Positions 45,370 through 59,906 of a DNA stretch of 64,000 bases are shown here, piece by piece (position 1 is the first letter of the stretch; every line of letters starts with the position of its first letter). A model generated the notes under the pieces. The model was not told the origin of the DNA. It saw only the letters and a program-made list of their open reading frames with translations, and searched no databases. The stretch is from NCBI RefSeq assembly GCF_000143885.2, contig NC_018581.1:2542001-2606000 (forward strand), in the 5' to 3' direction. Position numbers and translations under genes: made by a program. Source of the DNA: Gordonia sp. KTR9 (GTDB taxonomy: Bacteria > Actinomycetota > Actinomycetes > Mycobacteriales > Mycobacteriaceae).

Positions 45370-46004
45370 GTGTTCACCGGAATCGTGGAAGAACTCGGCG
45401 TCATCGCCGACCGCGAGGATCTCTCCGACGCCGCCCGATTCACCGTCCGCGGGCCCGTGGTCACCGCCGATGCCGGTCACGGCGACTCGATCGCCGTCAA
45501 CGGCGTGTGTCTGACCGTCGTCGACCTCCGCCCAGGTGAGTTCACCGTCGATGTGATGGGCGAGACGCTGCGCCGGAGTTCGCTGTCCGACCTGGGTGCC
45601 GGCAGCACCGTCAATCTCGAGCGCGCCATGCCCGCGAACGGTCGTTTCGGCGGCCACATCGTGCAGGGACACGTCGACGGCACCGGAACGATCGCCGCGG
45701 TCAACCCGTCGGAGAACTGGACGGTCGTACGGATCGCGGTTCCCGCGAAGCTCACGCGCTACCTCGTCGAGAAGGGATCGATCACCGTCGACGGGGTGTC
45801 GCTCACCGTGTCGGCCGTCGGTGGGGCCGATGACGACTCCTGGTTCGAGATCTCCCTGATCCCGACGACACTCAACGAGACCAACCTCGGCGCCGCCCGA
45901 CCCGGCACCGTGGTCAACCTCGAGGTCGACGTCATCGCCAAGTACGTCGAGCGCCTCCACCTGGGTTCGGACACGACTGGTACTCCTGATGTTGCGGGGG
46001 CGAA

Positions 46005-46008
<4 letters not shown>
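45370..46008 (+). CDS. ribE: Riboflavin synthase (alpha subunit)
   Basis: A 212-residue enzyme that dismutates two lumazine molecules into riboflavin. Two lumazine-binding repeats are visible: [17 protein letters not shown] with [20 protein letters not shown] in the first, and [14 protein letters not shown] with [13 protein letters not shown] in the second. The GTG follows AGGAGG at 5-nt spacing; the frame is open further upstream but that part is riboswitch RNA. The stop overlaps the ribBA ATG by 4 nt. Confidence 0.95.
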
Positions 46009-48351
<2,343 letters not shown>

Positions 48352-48361
48352 CCTGGAACAC

Positions 48362-50413
48362 GTGGCCGACCCGACTACCTACCGCCCCGCGCCGGGGTCC
48401 ATCCCGACCGATCCCGGGGTGTACAAATTCCGCGACGAGCATCGTCGCGTCATCTACGTGGGCAAGGCCAAGAATCTCCGGTCGAGGCTGACGTCGTACT
48501 TCGCCGACATCACCTCGCTGCATCCGCGCACCCGCCAGATGGTGACCACCGCCGCGTCGGTCGAATGGACCGTCGTCGGCACCGAGGTGGAGGCGCTGCA
48601 GCTCGAATACAACTGGATCAAGGAGTTCGACCCGCGCTTCAACGTCCGCTATCGCGACGACAAGAGCTACCCGATGCTCGCGGTCACGCTCAACGAGGAG
48701 TATCCCCGGCTGTTCGTCTACCGGGGCCCGCGCCGGCGCGGCGTGCGCTACTTCGGCCCGTACGCGCACGCCTGGGCGATCCGCGAGACGGTCGACCTGC
48801 TCACCCGGGTCTTCCCGGCCCGGACCTGCTCGGCCGGTGTGTTCAAACGGCATCGCCAGATCGACCGGCCGTGCCTGCTCGGTTACATCGACAAGTGTTC
48901 GGCCCCCTGTGTGGGGCGGGTGGACGCCGAGGAGCACCGGGAGATCGTCGAGGACTTCTGCGACTTCCTCGCCGGCCGCACCGACCTGATGATCCGCAGG
49001 ATGGAACGGGACATGACCGTCGCCGCCGAGGAACTCGATTTCGAGCGCGCCGCACGGCTGCGCGATGACATCGGCGCGATGCGACGCGCGATGGAGAAGC
49101 AGGCGGTCGTGCTCGGCGACGGCACCACCGCCGACGTGATCGCCCTCGCCGGCGACCAGCTCGAGGTGTCGGTTCAGGTCTTCCACGTCCGCGACGGGCG
49201 GGTACGCGGTCAGCGCGGATGGGTCGTCGAGCGCAGCGACAACGGAACCGACGGCGACGTGGTGGGGGAGTTCGTCACCCAGTTCTACGGCGCCCAGGTC
49301 GATTTCGACGCCACGGTCGACGTCGGGACCGACCGGGCACACGGGGAGTCCATACCGCGCGAGGTGCTGGTCCCGGAGTTGCCCTCCGACGCCGAGGAAC
49401 TCGAGGAGTGGCTGTCCGGTCTCCGGGGAAGCCGCGTGCGGCTGCGGGTTCCCCAGCGCGGCGACAAGAAGGCGTTGTTCGAGACCGTCGCCCGCAACGC
49501 GTCCGAAGCCCTTGCGCAGCACAAGCTCCGGCGCGCCGGCGACCTCACGACCCGTTCGGCGGCCCTCACGGAACTGCAGGAGTCGCTGCTGCTCGATCAG
49601 GCGCCGCTGCGCATCGAATGCGTGGACATCTCGCATGTCCAGGGCACCGACGTGGTCGCCTCGCTCGTCGTCTTCGAAGACGGCCTGCCGCGCAAGTCCG
49701 ACTACCGGCACTACTCGATCCGCCATGCCGCCGGTGAGGGTCACTCCGATGACGTCGCGTCCATCGCCGAGGTCACGCGACGGCGCTTCCTGCGGCACCG
49801 TACCGACCGTGACGCACCGCCACCGGTGTCCGGGGAGATCAGCGCCGCCGCCGACACGCCGGCACAGCCGCGGAAGTTCGCCTACCCGCCGAACCTGTTC
49901 GTCGTCGACGGTGGTGCGCCGCAGGTCCACGCCGCGGCCGCGGTACTCGACGAGCTCGGCATCACCGACGTCTCGGTGATCGGGCTGGCCAAACGCCTCG
50001 AGGAGGTGTGGGTCCCCGGCGACGACGACCCGATGATCCTGCCGCGCAACAGCCAGGCCCTGTTCCTGCTGCAGCGAGTGCGTGACGAAGCCCATCGCTT
50101 CGCCATCACGTTCCACCGCAGCAAGCGCAGCAAGCGCATGACCGAGTCGGTGCTCGACGGCGTGCCCGGTCTGGGCCGAACCCGCCGCACCGCGCTGGTG
50201 ACCCACTTCGGTTCGGTCGCACGCCTGCGTGAGGCATCCTTGGACGAGATATCCCAGGTACACGGAATCGGCCTCACCACGGCGCGCGCGGTCAAGTCCG
50301 CGCTCTCCGACGAGGTGCCGGTGCCGGAGCAGACCCCGACCCCGGCCCCGGCGGAGGCCGAGAAGGAGATGACGGTGGCAACCGGTGACGCGGGACGAGG
50401 TGTCGATGAGTGA
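48362..50413 (+). CDS. uvrC: Excinuclease ABC subunit C
   Basis: A 683-residue nuclease making both incisions in nucleotide excision repair. The N-terminal GIY-YIG domain ([20 protein letters not shown]) makes the 3' cut; a Cys cluster and the UVR helix ([20 protein letters not shown]) bind UvrB; the RNase H-like domain ([29 protein letters not shown]) makes the 5' cut; tandem helix-hairpin-helix motifs ([34 protein letters not shown]) bind DNA. A Pro/Glu-rich tail follows. GTG 48362 begins [15 protein letters not shown], matching the family. It overlaps rapZ by 8 nt. Confidence 0.96.
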   Translation: MADPTTYRPAPGSIPTDPGVYKFRDEHRRVIYVGKAKNLRSRLTSYFADITSLHPRTRQMVTTAASVEWTVVGTEVEALQLEYNWIKEFDPRFNVRYRDDKSYPMLAVTLNEEYPRLFVYRGPRRRGVRYFGPYAHAWAIRETVDLLTRVFPARTCSAGVFKRHRQIDRPCLLGYIDKCSAPCVGRVDAEEHREIVEDFCDFLAGRTDLMIRRMERDMTVAAEELDFERAARLRDDIGAMRRAMEKQAVVLGDGTTADVIALAGDQLEVSVQVFHVRDGRVRGQRGWVVERSDNGTDGDVVGEFVTQFYGAQVDFDATVDVGTDRAHGESIPREVLVPELPSDAEELEEWLSGLRGSRVRLRVPQRGDKKALFETVARNASEALAQHKLRRAGDLTTRSAALTELQESLLLDQAPLRIECVDISHVQGTDVVASLVVFEDGLPRKSDYRHYSIRHAAGEGHSDDVASIAEVTRRRFLRHRTDRDAPPPVSGEISAAADTPAQPRKFAYPPNLFVVDGGAPQVHAAAAVLDELGITDVSVIGLAKRLEEVWVPGDDDPMILPRNSQALFLLQRVRDEAHRFAITFHRSKRSKRMTESVLDGVPGLGRTRRTALVTHFGSVARLREASLDEISQVHGIGLTTARAVKSALSDEVPVPEQTPTPAPAEAEKEMTVATGDAGRGVDE

Positions 50414-51338
50414 CCACACCGAAGCGGAGAGCACGGTGACCGCGGAGCAGACCGGGACCGACTTCACCGTGCTGTTCGTGACGGGGATGTCCGGCGCGGG
50501 ACGATCCACCGCGGCGAACGTGCTCGAGGACGACGGCTGGTACGTCGCCGACAACGTGCCGCCCTCACTGATCTCGACGATGGTCGGGATGGTGCGGGAG
50601 GACGATCCCTCGATCACGCGGCTCGCCATGGTGCTGCGCGCCTCCGACGACAACCTCGCCCACCAACTCGAGCAACTGCGGGACCGTCTCGAACAGTCCG
50701 GGATCCGCACCCGACTGCTGTATCTCGATGCCAGCGATCAGGTGCTGGTTCGCCGGTTCGAACAGGTTCGCCGCCGTCACCCGTTGCAGGGCAAGGAGAC
50801 CCTCGTCGAGGGGATCGCCCGCGAGCGCGCGATCCTGGCCCCGATCAAGAACGTCGCCGACCTGGTGGTGGAGACCTCGGCGCTGACCGCGGCGAAGCTG
50901 CGCGCGATCGTCGAAGGCGTCGCGCCCGGCGACACCGAACCCCGCCTGTCGATCGTGGTGCAGTCGTTCGGCTTCAAATACGGGCTGCCCATCGACTCCG
51001 ATCTCGTCGCCGATGTCCGGTTCCTGCCCAACCCGCACTGGATCGACGAGCTGCGCGACCACAACGGCCGCGAGGCGCCGGTCCGCGACTACGTGCTCGG
51101 TCAGCCGGACGCCGACGGGTTCCTCGACCACTACACCGGACTGGTCTCGATCGTCGGTCGCGGGTATCTGCGAGAAGGCAAGCGCTACATGACGATCAGC
51201 GTCGGATGCACCGGTGGCAAGCACCGCAGTGTGGCCATCGCCGAGGAGTTGTCGGCTCGTCTGCGCCGCGCCGTCGACGACGCCGGGCTCGCGTCCTACG
51301 ACGTACGGGTCATGCATCGCGACCTGGGGCGCGAATGA
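50406..51338 (+). CDS. rapZ: RNase adapter RapZ / YvcJ-family P-loop nucleotide-binding protein
   Basis: A 310-residue protein. Walker A is [12 protein letters not shown], Walker B region [12 protein letters not shown]; the C-terminal domain has [40 protein letters not shown] and [14 protein letters not shown]. In E. coli RapZ directs RNase E to GlmZ RNA; in actinobacteria the role is not established. ATG 50406 is preferred to the GTG seven codons upstream. It always travels with yvcK and whiA, as here, where stops and starts overlap. Confidence 0.92.
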   Translation: MSDHTEAESTVTAEQTGTDFTVLFVTGMSGAGRSTAANVLEDDGWYVADNVPPSLISTMVGMVREDDPSITRLAMVLRASDDNLAHQLEQLRDRLEQSGIRTRLLYLDASDQVLVRRFEQVRRRHPLQGKETLVEGIARERAILAPIKNVADLVVETSALTAAKLRAIVEGVAPGDTEPRLSIVVQSFGFKYGLPIDSDLVADVRFLPNPHWIDELRDHNGREAPVRDYVLGQPDADGFLDHYTGLVSIVGRGYLREGKRYMTISVGCTGGKHRSVAIAEELSARLRRAVDDAGLASYDVRVMHRDLGRE

Positions 51339-52360
51339 GTTCCGCCGAGCCGCGGATCGTCGCCCTCGGCGGCGGACACGGCCTCTACGCGACGCTGACC
51401 GCGATGCGCTACCTCAGTGCCGACATCACCGCGGTGGTCACCGTCGCCGACGACGGGGGATCGTCGGGGCGACTGCGTGCCGAACTCGGACTCATCCCAC
51501 CCGGTGACCTGCGAATGGCGCTCGCCGCGTTGATGAGTACCCCCGAGGGGCTCGAGGATGGACAGCCCGCCGATCCGGTCGTCCGCCGCCGCCACGAACT
51601 GTGGGCCGAGGTCCTCCAGCACCGATTCGGCGGCCGCGGGGCCCTGGCCGGACATCCCATCGGCAACCTGCTCCTCGCCGGACTCACCGAGGTGCTCGGC
51701 GACACGGTCGGGGCGCTCGCGGAGTTGCGGGCGATCTTCGGCATCACGGGACACGTGCTGCCCATGTCGACCGTGCCGCTCGACATCGAGGCCGACGTCT
51801 CGGGACTCGAGGCCGATCCGCGCATCAGCCGTGAGATCCGCGGGCAGGTCGCGGTCGCCACCACCCCCGGCAAGGTGCGTCGTGTACGGCTGCTGCCGGA
51901 CGATCCGCCGGCCTGCGAATCGGCCCTCGCGGCAATCGAATCGGCCGATCTGGTGATGTTGGGGCCGGGCTCGTGGTTCTCGAGCGTGATCCCGCACGTC
52001 CTGGTGCCCGAGCAGCTGAAGGCCTTGCAGCGCAGCCGTGCTCGCAAGGTGCTGGTGGTCAACCTGGCTCCCGAGCCGGGGGAGACCCCGGGGTTCTCGG
52101 TCGAGCGACACCTCCACGTGCTGCACGCCCACGCGAACACGTTCCGCGTCGACCATGTCCTCGTGGACGCGTCGTCGGTCCCGGCCGGGCGTGAACGTGA
52201 TCACCTCGAGCGTGCGGCCGGATTGTTCGGTGCGGAGCTGAATGTCGGGGACGTCGCGGTGCCCGGCCGTCAGGTCCATGACCCGGCGAAAGTCGCCGCC
52301 GTGGTGAACGAACTGTGCGAAGGTGAATTGACCCGTTACTCTGGCCGAGCGGACGCCTGA
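51335..52360 (+). CDS. yvcK: YvcK/CofD-like gluconeogenesis and cell-envelope factor
   Basis: A 341-residue Rossmann-like protein. The N-terminal [20 protein letters not shown] and [17 protein letters not shown] are diagnostic; later [18 protein letters not shown] and [17 protein letters not shown]. In Bacillus and mycobacteria (CuvA) it is needed for growth on gluconeogenic carbon and for proper cell-wall synthesis, and it binds UDP-sugars. ATG overlaps the rapZ stop by 4 nt. Confidence 0.93.
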   Translation: MSSAEPRIVALGGGHGLYATLTAMRYLSADITAVVTVADDGGSSGRLRAELGLIPPGDLRMALAALMSTPEGLEDGQPADPVVRRRHELWAEVLQHRFGGRGALAGHPIGNLLLAGLTEVLGDTVGALAELRAIFGITGHVLPMSTVPLDIEADVSGLEADPRISREIRGQVAVATTPGKVRRVRLLPDDPPACESALAAIESADLVMLGPGSWFSSVIPHVLVPEQLKALQRSRARKVLVVNLAPEPGETPGFSVERHLHVLHAHANTFRVDHVLVDASSVPAGRERDHLERAAGLFGAELNVGDVAVPGRQVHDPAKVAAVVNELCEGELTRYSGRADA

Positions 52361-52424
52361 CCCGGGCGATGTTCCGCGACTTTCTCGAGGGACGTGTGGT
52401 CTGTTGACAGGAGGACAGGTACCG

Positions 52425-53408
52425 GTGGCGATGACGGCGGCGGTGAAGGACGAACTCAGTCGCCTGTCGGTGACTCAGGTGAGTTCTCGGAGAGCCGAGG
52501 TGTCGGCGTTGCTGCGTTTCGCCGGCGGCCTGCACATCGTCGCGGGTCGCGTGGTGGTCGAGGCCGAGGTCGACATGGGCAACGTGGCGCGTCGCTTGCG
52601 CCGCGAGATCCACGACCTCTACGGCTATGCCTCGGATGTCCACGTCCTGCGCGGCGGCGGGCTACGGAAATCGGCGCGCTACATCGTGCGGATCACCAAG
52701 GACGGCGAAGGCCTGGCACGGCAGACCGGACTGCTCGACCTGCGCGGCCGGCCGGTGCGCGGACTGCCCGCACAGGTCGTCGGCGGCAGCGTCGCCGACG
52801 CCGAGGCCGCCTGGCGCGGAGCGTTTCTCGCGCACGGCTCGCTCACCGAACCCGGTCGGTCGTCGGCTCTGGAAGTCAGCTGTCCCGGACCGGAGGCGGC
52901 ACTCGCCCTGGTCGGCGCGGCACGGAGGCTCGGAGTCACGGCCAAGGCGCGCGAGGTCCGCGGCGCCGACCGGGTCGTCATCCGCGACGGCGAGGCCATC
53001 GGCGCGTTGCTGACCCGCATGGGTGCCCACGACACGAGGCTCGTCTGGGAAGAACGCCGTATGCGGCGGGAGGTCCGCGCCACCGCGAACCGCCTCGCCA
53101 ACTTCGACGACGCGAACCTGCGTCGATCGGCGCGCGCGGCCGTCGCGGCCGCGGCCCGGGTGGAACGCGCACTGGACATCCTCGGCGACGAGGTGCCCGA
53201 CCATCTCATCGCGGCTGGGCAGCTTCGCATCACGCACCGGCAGGCGTCTCTCGAGGAGCTCGGTCAGCTCGCCGACCCGCCGATGACCAAGGACGCCGTT
53301 GCCGGACGAATCCGCCGGCTGCTGTCGATGGCCGACAAGAAGGCCCGCCAGGACGGGATCCCCGACACCGAGTCCGCGGTCACCTCCGAGCTGCTCGACG
53401 AGGCCTGA
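52425..53408 (+). CDS. whiA: DNA-binding protein WhiA
   Basis: A 327-residue protein with an N-terminal degenerate LAGLIDADG homing-endonuclease fold ([45 protein letters not shown]) and a C-terminal helix-turn-helix ([25 protein letters not shown]). In Streptomyces it works with WhiB as an activator of division genes at sporulation; in non-sporulating relatives it has a division-linked role. GTG 52425 follows AGGAGG at 10 nt and gives the usual [11 protein letters not shown] start; TTG 52404 would extend it by seven residues. Confidence 0.94.
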   Translation: MAMTAAVKDELSRLSVTQVSSRRAEVSALLRFAGGLHIVAGRVVVEAEVDMGNVARRLRREIHDLYGYASDVHVLRGGGLRKSARYIVRITKDGEGLARQTGLLDLRGRPVRGLPAQVVGGSVADAEAAWRGAFLAHGSLTEPGRSSALEVSCPGPEAALALVGAARRLGVTAKAREVRGADRVVIRDGEAIGALLTRMGAHDTRLVWEERRMRREVRATANRLANFDDANLRRSARAAVAAAARVERALDILGDEVPDHLIAAGQLRITHRQASLEELGQLADPPMTKDAVAGRIRRLLSMADKKARQDGIPDTESAVTSELLDEA

Positions 53409-53477
53409 GACCCGCGGCGGAGCACCACCGGCGTGCGTGACCCGGACCTGCGGTGTGCCGAGCGCAGGGTCGCCTAC

Positions 53478-53483
53478 TAGGCT
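53478..53483 (+). promoter_or_regulatory. Possible gap promoter -10 (TAGGCT)
   Basis: TAGGCT within ACTAGGCTGG fits TANNNT and lies about 117 nt before the gap start, giving a leader of roughly 110 nt. The 192-nt gap between whiA and gap contains no convincing gene. The strong TAAGGAG at 53586-53592 is the gap ribosome binding site. Confidence 0.35.
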
Positions 53484-53579
53484 GGTGGCGACGTGCGCGG
53501 AGGCGTGACCACTCAGGTGTGCTCTCGCTGACCGCGCACGCGCGGCCAGACAGGGCTTGACCACCAGGCCCGACCATGA

Positions 53580-54620
<1,041 letters not shown>

Positions 54621-54653
54621 TCCACCCCCAACGACTTTAGGAGTCAACGCCTC

Positions 54654-55865
54654 ATGGGTGTTCCCACTCTGAAAGACCTTCTGGAGGAAGGTGTTTCGGG
54701 CAGGGGTGTGCTGGTCCGGTCGGATTTCAACGTCCCGCTCGACGGGTCGACGATCACCGATCCGGGTCGCATCCTCGCGTCCCTGCCGACGCTCAACGCG
54801 CTCATCGACGCCGGTGCGAAGGTGATCATCACCGCGCACCTGGGTCGTCCGAAGGGCGAGCCGGACCCGGAGTTCTCGCTGGCCCCGGTCGCCGCCCGGC
54901 TCGGCGAGGAACTCGGCCGCAACGTGCAGCTCGCCGGTGACGTCGTCGGAACCGACGCGCTGGCACGCGCGGAAGGGCTCACCGACGGCGACGTCCTGCT
55001 GCTGGAGAACATCCGCTTCGATCCGCGGGAGACCTCCAAGGACGATGCCGAACGCGAGGCGCTCGCCAAGGCGCTCGTCGAGCTCGTCGGCGATGACGGC
55101 GCGTTCGTCTCCGACGGTTTCGGAGTGGTGCACCGCAAGCAGGCCTCGGTCTACGACGTCGCCAAGCTGCTCCCGCACTACGCGGGTGAGCTCGTCGCCG
55201 CCGAGGTCGAGGTGCTGTCGAAGCTCACCGACGAGGTCACGCGTCCCTACGCCGTCGTCCTCGGCGGCTCGAAGGTCTCGGACAAGCTCGGCGTCATCGA
55301 GGCCTTGGCACCCAAGGTCGACACCCTGGTCATCGGCGGCGGAATGGCGTTCACGTTCCTTGCCGCGCAGGGGTATTCGGTCGGCACCTCGCTCCTGCAG
55401 GAAGATCAGATCGATGTCTGCAAGAGCCTGCTCGAGCGGTTCGGCGACGTCATCCACCTGCCCGTCGACGTCGTGGTGGCCGACAAGTTCGCCGCCGACG
55501 CCGAGTCGGACACGGTGGCCTCCGACGCGATTCCGGACGGCTGGATGGGACTCGACATCGGGCCGGAGTCGGTGAAGCGGTTCGCCGCGGTGCTGTCCGG
55601 TGCCAAGACCATCTTCTGGAACGGTCCGTCGGGGGTGTTCGAGTTCGAGAAGTTCTCGTCGGGCACCCGCGGTGTCGCCGAGGCCATCGCCGGCGCGACC
55701 GGGAACGGCGCGTTCACCGTGGTCGGTGGCGGCGACTCGGCCGCCGCCGTGCGCACGCTCGGCCTGCCCGACTCCGACTTCTCGCACATCTCCACCGGAG
55801 GTGGCGCGTCGCTGGAGTACCTCGAGGGCAAGGAACTGCCCGGTCTCAAGGTCCTGGAGAGCTGA
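54654..55865 (+). CDS. pgk: Phosphoglycerate kinase
   Basis: A 403-residue two-domain kinase. Substrate side: [13 protein letters not shown] and [14 protein letters not shown]; hinge and nucleotide side: [34 protein letters not shown] and [16 protein letters not shown]. It makes ATP from 1,3-bisphosphoglycerate. The second Asp/Asn of the substrate motif reads [12 protein letters not shown], as in other actinobacteria. It starts 33 nt after gap behind TTTAGGAGTC and ends 3 nt before tpiA. Confidence 0.97.
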   Translation: MGVPTLKDLLEEGVSGRGVLVRSDFNVPLDGSTITDPGRILASLPTLNALIDAGAKVIITAHLGRPKGEPDPEFSLAPVAARLGEELGRNVQLAGDVVGTDALARAEGLTDGDVLLLENIRFDPRETSKDDAEREALAKALVELVGDDGAFVSDGFGVVHRKQASVYDVAKLLPHYAGELVAAEVEVLSKLTDEVTRPYAVVLGGSKVSDKLGVIEALAPKVDTLVIGGGMAFTFLAAQGYSVGTSLLQEDQIDVCKSLLERFGDVIHLPVDVVVADKFAADAESDTVASDAIPDGWMGLDIGPESVKRFAAVLSGAKTIFWNGPSGVFEFEKFSSGTRGVAEAIAGATGNGAFTVVGGGDSAAAVRTLGLPDSDFSHISTGGGASLEYLEGKELPGLKVLES

Positions 55866-55868
55866 ACC

Positions 55869-56657
55869 ATGGCACAGCGTAAGCCGCTCATCGCGGGCAA
55901 CTGGAAGATGAACCTGAACCATCTCGAGGCGATCGCGCTGGTGCAGAAGATCGCGTTCGCGCTGCCGGCGAAGTACTTCGACAAGGTCGACGTGACGGTG
56001 ATCCCGCCGTTCACCGACATCCGCAGCGTGCAGACCGTCGTCGACGGGGACAAGCTGCTGCTCACCTACGGTGCGCAGGATCTGTCCGCACACGACTCGG
56101 GTGCCTATACGGGCGAGATCAGCGGCGCGTTCCTCGCGAAGCTCGGCTGCACGTTCGTGGTCGTCGGGCACTCCGAGCGGCGCACGCTGCACGGTGAGAC
56201 CGACGAGGTCGTGCTCGCCAAGACCAAGGCCGCGCTCAAGCACGAGCTCACGCCGATCGTGTGCATCGGCGAGGGGCTCGACGTCCGCGAGGCCGGCGAG
56301 CACGTGGCGTACAACGTCGCGCAGCTCAAGGGCTCGCTCGCCGGTCTGTCCGCCGCCGAGATCGCCAAGACCGTCATCGCCTACGAGCCGGTCTGGGCGA
56401 TCGGCACCGGTCGGGTGGCCGGCGCGGACGACGCGCAAGAGGTCTGCAAGGCCATCCGTGAGGCCCTGGTGGACATCGCCGACGCCGACACCGCGGCATC
56501 GGTGCGCATCCTCTACGGCGGATCGGTCAACGCCAAGAATGTCGGCGACCTGGTCGGACGACCGGACGTCGACGGCGCGCTGGTGGGCGGGGCCTCGCTG
56601 AAGTCCGACGAGTTCGCGACGCTGTCGGCGATCGCCGCGGGTGGCCCCTTGCCCTGA
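55869..56657 (+). CDS. tpiA: Triose-phosphate isomerase
   Basis: A 262-residue TIM barrel. Lys in the N-terminal [17 protein letters not shown], catalytic His in [14 protein letters not shown], catalytic Glu in [14 protein letters not shown] and the phosphate loop [13 protein letters not shown] are all present. It ends the glycolytic trio; the 125 nt to secG hold a strong stem-loop rather than a simple terminator. Confidence 0.97.
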   Translation: MAQRKPLIAGNWKMNLNHLEAIALVQKIAFALPAKYFDKVDVTVIPPFTDIRSVQTVVDGDKLLLTYGAQDLSAHDSGAYTGEISGAFLAKLGCTFVVVGHSERRTLHGETDEVVLAKTKAALKHELTPIVCIGEGLDVREAGEHVAYNVAQLKGSLAGLSAAEIAKTVIAYEPVWAIGTGRVAGADDAQEVCKAIREALVDIADADTAASVRILYGGSVNAKNVGDLVGRPDVDGALVGGASLKSDEFATLSAIAAGGPLP

Positions 56658-56674
56658 CGGGTCATACCCACGCG

Positions 56675-56764
56675 TACACTGTGGCAGGTTGGCCTCGAGT
56701 CGATGCGATTCACGTCGTCTCGATCGGGGGCCGGCCTGCCACAGCTGTATGTAAAGGGCTTTAC
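56675..56764 (+). ncRNA. Long stem-loop leader or small RNA between tpiA and secG
   Basis: TACA-C-TGTGGCAGG-TTGGCC (56675-56694) pairs with GGCCGG-CCTGCCACAG-C-TGTA (56729-56749): about 20 pairs with one bulged base and two G-U pairs, enclosing a 34-nt apical part that can add CGAG/CTCG (56696-56699 with 56719-56722). A second hairpin, GTAAAG-GG-CTTTAC (56751-56764), follows directly, then GGAAGG, the likely secG ribosome binding site. Codon choice across the region is unlike coding sequence of this genome. TACACT at 56675-56680 could also be a -10, in which case the full stem would not be transcribed from that promoter. Confidence 0.5.
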
Positions 56765-56782
56765 GGAAGGGCGTTTCGACTC

Positions 56783-57025
56783 GTGACTGTGCAAGGTGCA
56801 CTCGACATCGGATTGATCGTGACCAGCGTGTTGCTGATCGTGCTCATCCTGCTGCACCGCGGCAAGGGTGGCGGTCTGTCGTCGCTGTTCGGCGGCGGTG
56901 TCCAGTCCAGCCTGTCGGGCTCGAGCGTTGTCGAACGCAACCTCGACCGGCTCACCATCTTCGTCGGACTGATCTGGGTGATCTTCATCGTCGGCGTCGG
57001 CGTCGACATCAAACTGTCCGGATAG
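56783..57025 (+). CDS. secG: Preprotein translocase subunit SecG
   Basis: An 80-residue membrane protein of the SecYEG channel. Two transmembrane helices (LDIGLIVTSVLLIVLILL and RLTIFVGLIWVIFIVGVGV) flank the conserved loop HRGKGGGLSSLFGGGVQSSL. GTG 56783 is chosen on family length; an in-frame GTG at 56789 is also possible, and the longer open frame back to 56681 is leader RNA. It lies between tpiA and ppc, as in corynebacteria and relatives. Confidence 0.94.
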   Translation: MTVQGALDIGLIVTSVLLIVLILLHRGKGGGLSSLFGGGVQSSLSGSSVVERNLDRLTIFVGLIWVIFIVGVGVDIKLSG

Positions 57026-57057
57026 CATCTCGGGATGCCGCTCCCGGGTGATGCCGG

Positions 57058-57070
57058 GATACTTGTCGGC
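57058..57070 (+). promoter_or_regulatory. -10-like element (GATACT) positioned for a leaderless ppc mRNA
   Basis: GATACT at 57058-57063 ends 7 nt before the ATG at 57071. There is no Shine-Dalgarno sequence in front of that ATG. The first base deviates from TANNNT. The gene could also be read through from secG. Confidence 0.4.
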
Positions 57071-59902
57071 ATGAGTGAAACCGTCCCCACACGGGGAGTC
57101 CCGGACTGGCGCCCGTCCATCTCGATCGTCGACCACATCGTCGTCGACGACGAGGGCCGTGCGCTCACCGAACCTTTGCGCGAGGACATCCGCCTGCTCG
57201 GCGGAATCCTCGGTGACGTCGTCCGAGAGCACTCCGGCGCCGACGTGTTCGATCTCGTCGAAGCGGCCCGCGTTGCCGCGTTCCGCGTGCGCCGCAACGA
57301 GATCGACCGGAACGAACTCGCGGACATGTTCGTCGATCTGGACATCTCCACCGCCGTCCCGGTCATCCGGGCCTTCAGCCATTTCGCCCTGATGGCCAAT
57401 CTGGCCGAGGACATCCACCGCGAGAGGCGTCGGGCCATCCACGTCCGGGCCGGAGACCCGCCGCAGGACAGCAGTCTCGCCGCCACCTACCGCAAACTCG
57501 CCGCCGCGGGGCTGGGCGACGAGGAGGTCGGCCGGACCCTCGCCGACGCCGCGGTGGTCCCGGTCATCACCGCGCACCCCACCGAGACCCGCCGCCGCAC
57601 CGTCTTCGAGGCCCAGAACCGCATCACCGAGCTCATGCGGTTCCGCGGCCGCACCGAGCTGACACCGGACGAGGACGCAGAGGTCACCGAGTCCATTCGA
57701 CGTCAGATCCTGACGCTGTGGCAGACCGCTCTCATCCGACTCGAACGCCTCACCATCCAGGACGAGATCCGTTCCGGGCTGCGGTATTACGATGCGTCGT
57801 TCTTCGAGGTCGTGCCGGCCATCAACACCGCGGTGCGTGCCGCGCTGCGCGCGACGTACCCCGATGCGGGACTCGCCGACGAGCCGATGATCCAGATGGG
57901 GTCGTGGATCGGCGGCGACCGCGACGGCAACCCGTTCGTGAATTCCGAGGTCGTGACCCTGGCCACGACCCTCGCCGCGCAGACCGCCGTCGGACATCAT
58001 CTGTCCGAGCTCGAGAGCCTGGCTCAGGAACTGAGCATGTCGGCGCGACTGATCGATGCCAGCGACACCCTGTTCGACCTCGCCGGGGCGTCGGCCGACG
58101 ATCCGGGCGCCGACGAACCCTTCCGGCTCGCCTTGCGCGCCATCCGCTCCCGCCTGCTGGCGACCGCTCGGGACATGTTCGACGACGACTTCCTCACCTC
58201 GAGCGAGGAGTCCCTGATCGACGGCAGGCAACCGTACGGCCATGCGGCCGAGCTTCTCGCCGATCTCGACGTGATCGATGATGCGCTCCGCGCCAACAAC
58301 GACGACTCGATCGCCGACGATCGGCTGCTCGCCTTGCGAGAAGCGGTGCGCACGTTCGGTTTCCACCTGTCCGGACTGGACATGCGGCAGAACTCCGACA
58401 TGCATGAGGAAGTGGTCGCCGAACTCCTGGCGTGGGCGGGGGTGCATCCGGATTACGCGTCGCTCGAGGAGTCCGAGCGGGTGAGAATCCTGTCGGCCGA
58501 GCTGAGTGCGCGTCGTCCGCTGACCAGCCCCGACGCCGAGCTCAGCGAACTCGCGACCAAGGAACTCGGGATCGTCCGGGCAGCCGCCAGGGCGGTGGCC
58601 ACCTTCGGACCGGCGGCCGTACCGAACTACATCATCAGCATGTGCACCTCGGTGAGTGACATGCTCGAGGCACTGATCCTGCTCAAAGAGGCCGGACTCT
58701 ACGACCCGGATGGCGGAACGCCTCGCTGTACGGTACGGGTGGTTCCGCTGTTCGAGACCATCGAGGATCTCCAGCAGGGTGCACAGACGCTGCTCGCCGT
58801 CCTCGACGTCCCGTTCTACCGCGCGATGGTCCAGTCCCAGAACGGGATTCAGGAGATCATGCTCGGCTACTCCGATTCCAACAAGGACGGCGGCTACATG
58901 GCCGCGAACTGGGCACTCTACCGGGCCGAGCTCGACCTGGTCGACGCGGCGGCGCGGTCGGGGATCCGGCTGCGTCTGTTCCACGGACGCGGCGGCACCG
59001 TCGGACGTGGCGGCGGTCCCAGCTACGACGCCATCCTGGCCCAGCCTCCGGGCGCGGTCCAGGGTTCGCTGCGCATCACCGAGCAGGGCGAGATCATCGC
59101 CGCGAAGTACGCCGAACCGGTCACGGCTCGTCGCAATCTCGAGACGCTGCTCGCCGCGACCATCGAGTCCTCACTCCTGGACGTGGAGGGACTCGGCGAC
59201 GAATCCGATTCCGCCTACGAGATCATGGACGACATCGCGGCGAAGGCCAGAGCCGCCTACAGCCGCCTGGTCCACGAGACACCGGGCTTCGTCGAGTACT
59301 TCACCACCTCGACGCCGCTGTCGGAGATCGGGGCCCTCAACATCGGCAGCCGCCCGGCGTCGCGCAAGCAGACCGAGAAGATCTCCGATCTCCGTGCGAT
59401 CCCATGGGTGCTCTCGTGGACCCAGTCACGGGTGATGCTGCCCGGCTGGTACGGCACGGGGTCGGCGTTCGAGGAGTGGGTCGGTGACGACCCGGACCGC
59501 CTCGAGACACTGCGCCGGTACTACGCGAAGTGGCCGTTCTTCCGCACCGTCATGTCGAACATGGCCCAGGTGCTGGCGAAGTCCGACATGGGGCTGGCTC
59601 ACCGGTACGCGCAGCTCGTTCCCGACGAGGAGTTGCGCGACAGGGTGTTCGGCATGATTGTCGACGAACACGAACGGACCATCGCGATGTGCGCGAAGAT
59701 CACCGGCACCGACGACCTGCTCCACGACAACGCCGCACTCAAGCGGTCGGTCTACAACCGGTTCCCGTACCTCGAACCGCTGAACCTGCTACAGGTCGAG
59801 CTCCTCCGCCGTTTCCGGGCCGGGGAGGACACCCCCATCGTTCGACGCGGGATCCAGCTCACCATGAACGGTCTCGCGACCGCGCTGCGCAATTCGGGTT
59901 AG
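57071..59902 (+). CDS. ppc: Phosphoenolpyruvate carboxylase
   Basis: A 943-residue enzyme adding bicarbonate to PEP to make oxaloacetate, replenishing the TCA cycle. Catalytic His169 is in [13 protein letters not shown]; further signatures are [38 protein letters not shown] and [22 protein letters not shown] 57071 ([15 protein letters not shown]) is preferred to ATG 57035 because a -10-like box stands 7 nt before it. M. tuberculosis lacks ppc at this locus, whereas corynebacteria have it between tpi and secG or nearby. Its stop is only 4 nt from that of the convergent pgl. Confidence 0.96.
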   Translation: MSETVPTRGVPDWRPSISIVDHIVVDDEGRALTEPLREDIRLLGGILGDVVREHSGADVFDLVEAARVAAFRVRRNEIDRNELADMFVDLDISTAVPVIRAFSHFALMANLAEDIHRERRRAIHVRAGDPPQDSSLAATYRKLAAAGLGDEEVGRTLADAAVVPVITAHPTETRRRTVFEAQNRITELMRFRGRTELTPDEDAEVTESIRRQILTLWQTALIRLERLTIQDEIRSGLRYYDASFFEVVPAINTAVRAALRATYPDAGLADEPMIQMGSWIGGDRDGNPFVNSEVVTLATTLAAQTAVGHHLSELESLAQELSMSARLIDASDTLFDLAGASADDPGADEPFRLALRAIRSRLLATARDMFDDDFLTSSEESLIDGRQPYGHAAELLADLDVIDDALRANNDDSIADDRLLALREAVRTFGFHLSGLDMRQNSDMHEEVVAELLAWAGVHPDYASLEESERVRILSAELSARRPLTSPDAELSELATKELGIVRAAARAVATFGPAAVPNYIISMCTSVSDMLEALILLKEAGLYDPDGGTPRCTVRVVPLFETIEDLQQGAQTLLAVLDVPFYRAMVQSQNGIQEIMLGYSDSNKDGGYMAANWALYRAELDLVDAAARSGIRLRLFHGRGGTVGRGGGPSYDAILAQPPGAVQGSLRITEQGEIIAAKYAEPVTARRNLETLLAATIESSLLDVEGLGDESDSAYEIMDDIAAKARAAYSRLVHETPGFVEYFTTSTPLSEIGALNIGSRPASRKQTEKISDLRAIPWVLSWTQSRVMLPGWYGTGSAFEEWVGDDPDRLETLRRYYAKWPFFRTVMSNMAQVLAKSDMGLAHRYAQLVPDEELRDRVFGMIVDEHERTIAMCAKITGTDDLLHDNAALKRSVYNRFPYLEPLNLLQVELLRRFRAGEDTPIVRRGIQLTMNGLATALRNSG

Positions 59903-59906
59903 AAGA

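Noticed and set aside
56681..56782. In-frame 34-codon N-terminal extension of secG
   Set aside because: Codons such as CCT, CGA, ATT, GTA, TGT, AAA and CTT are atypical, SecG is about 80 residues elsewhere, and the DNA forms long stem-loops.
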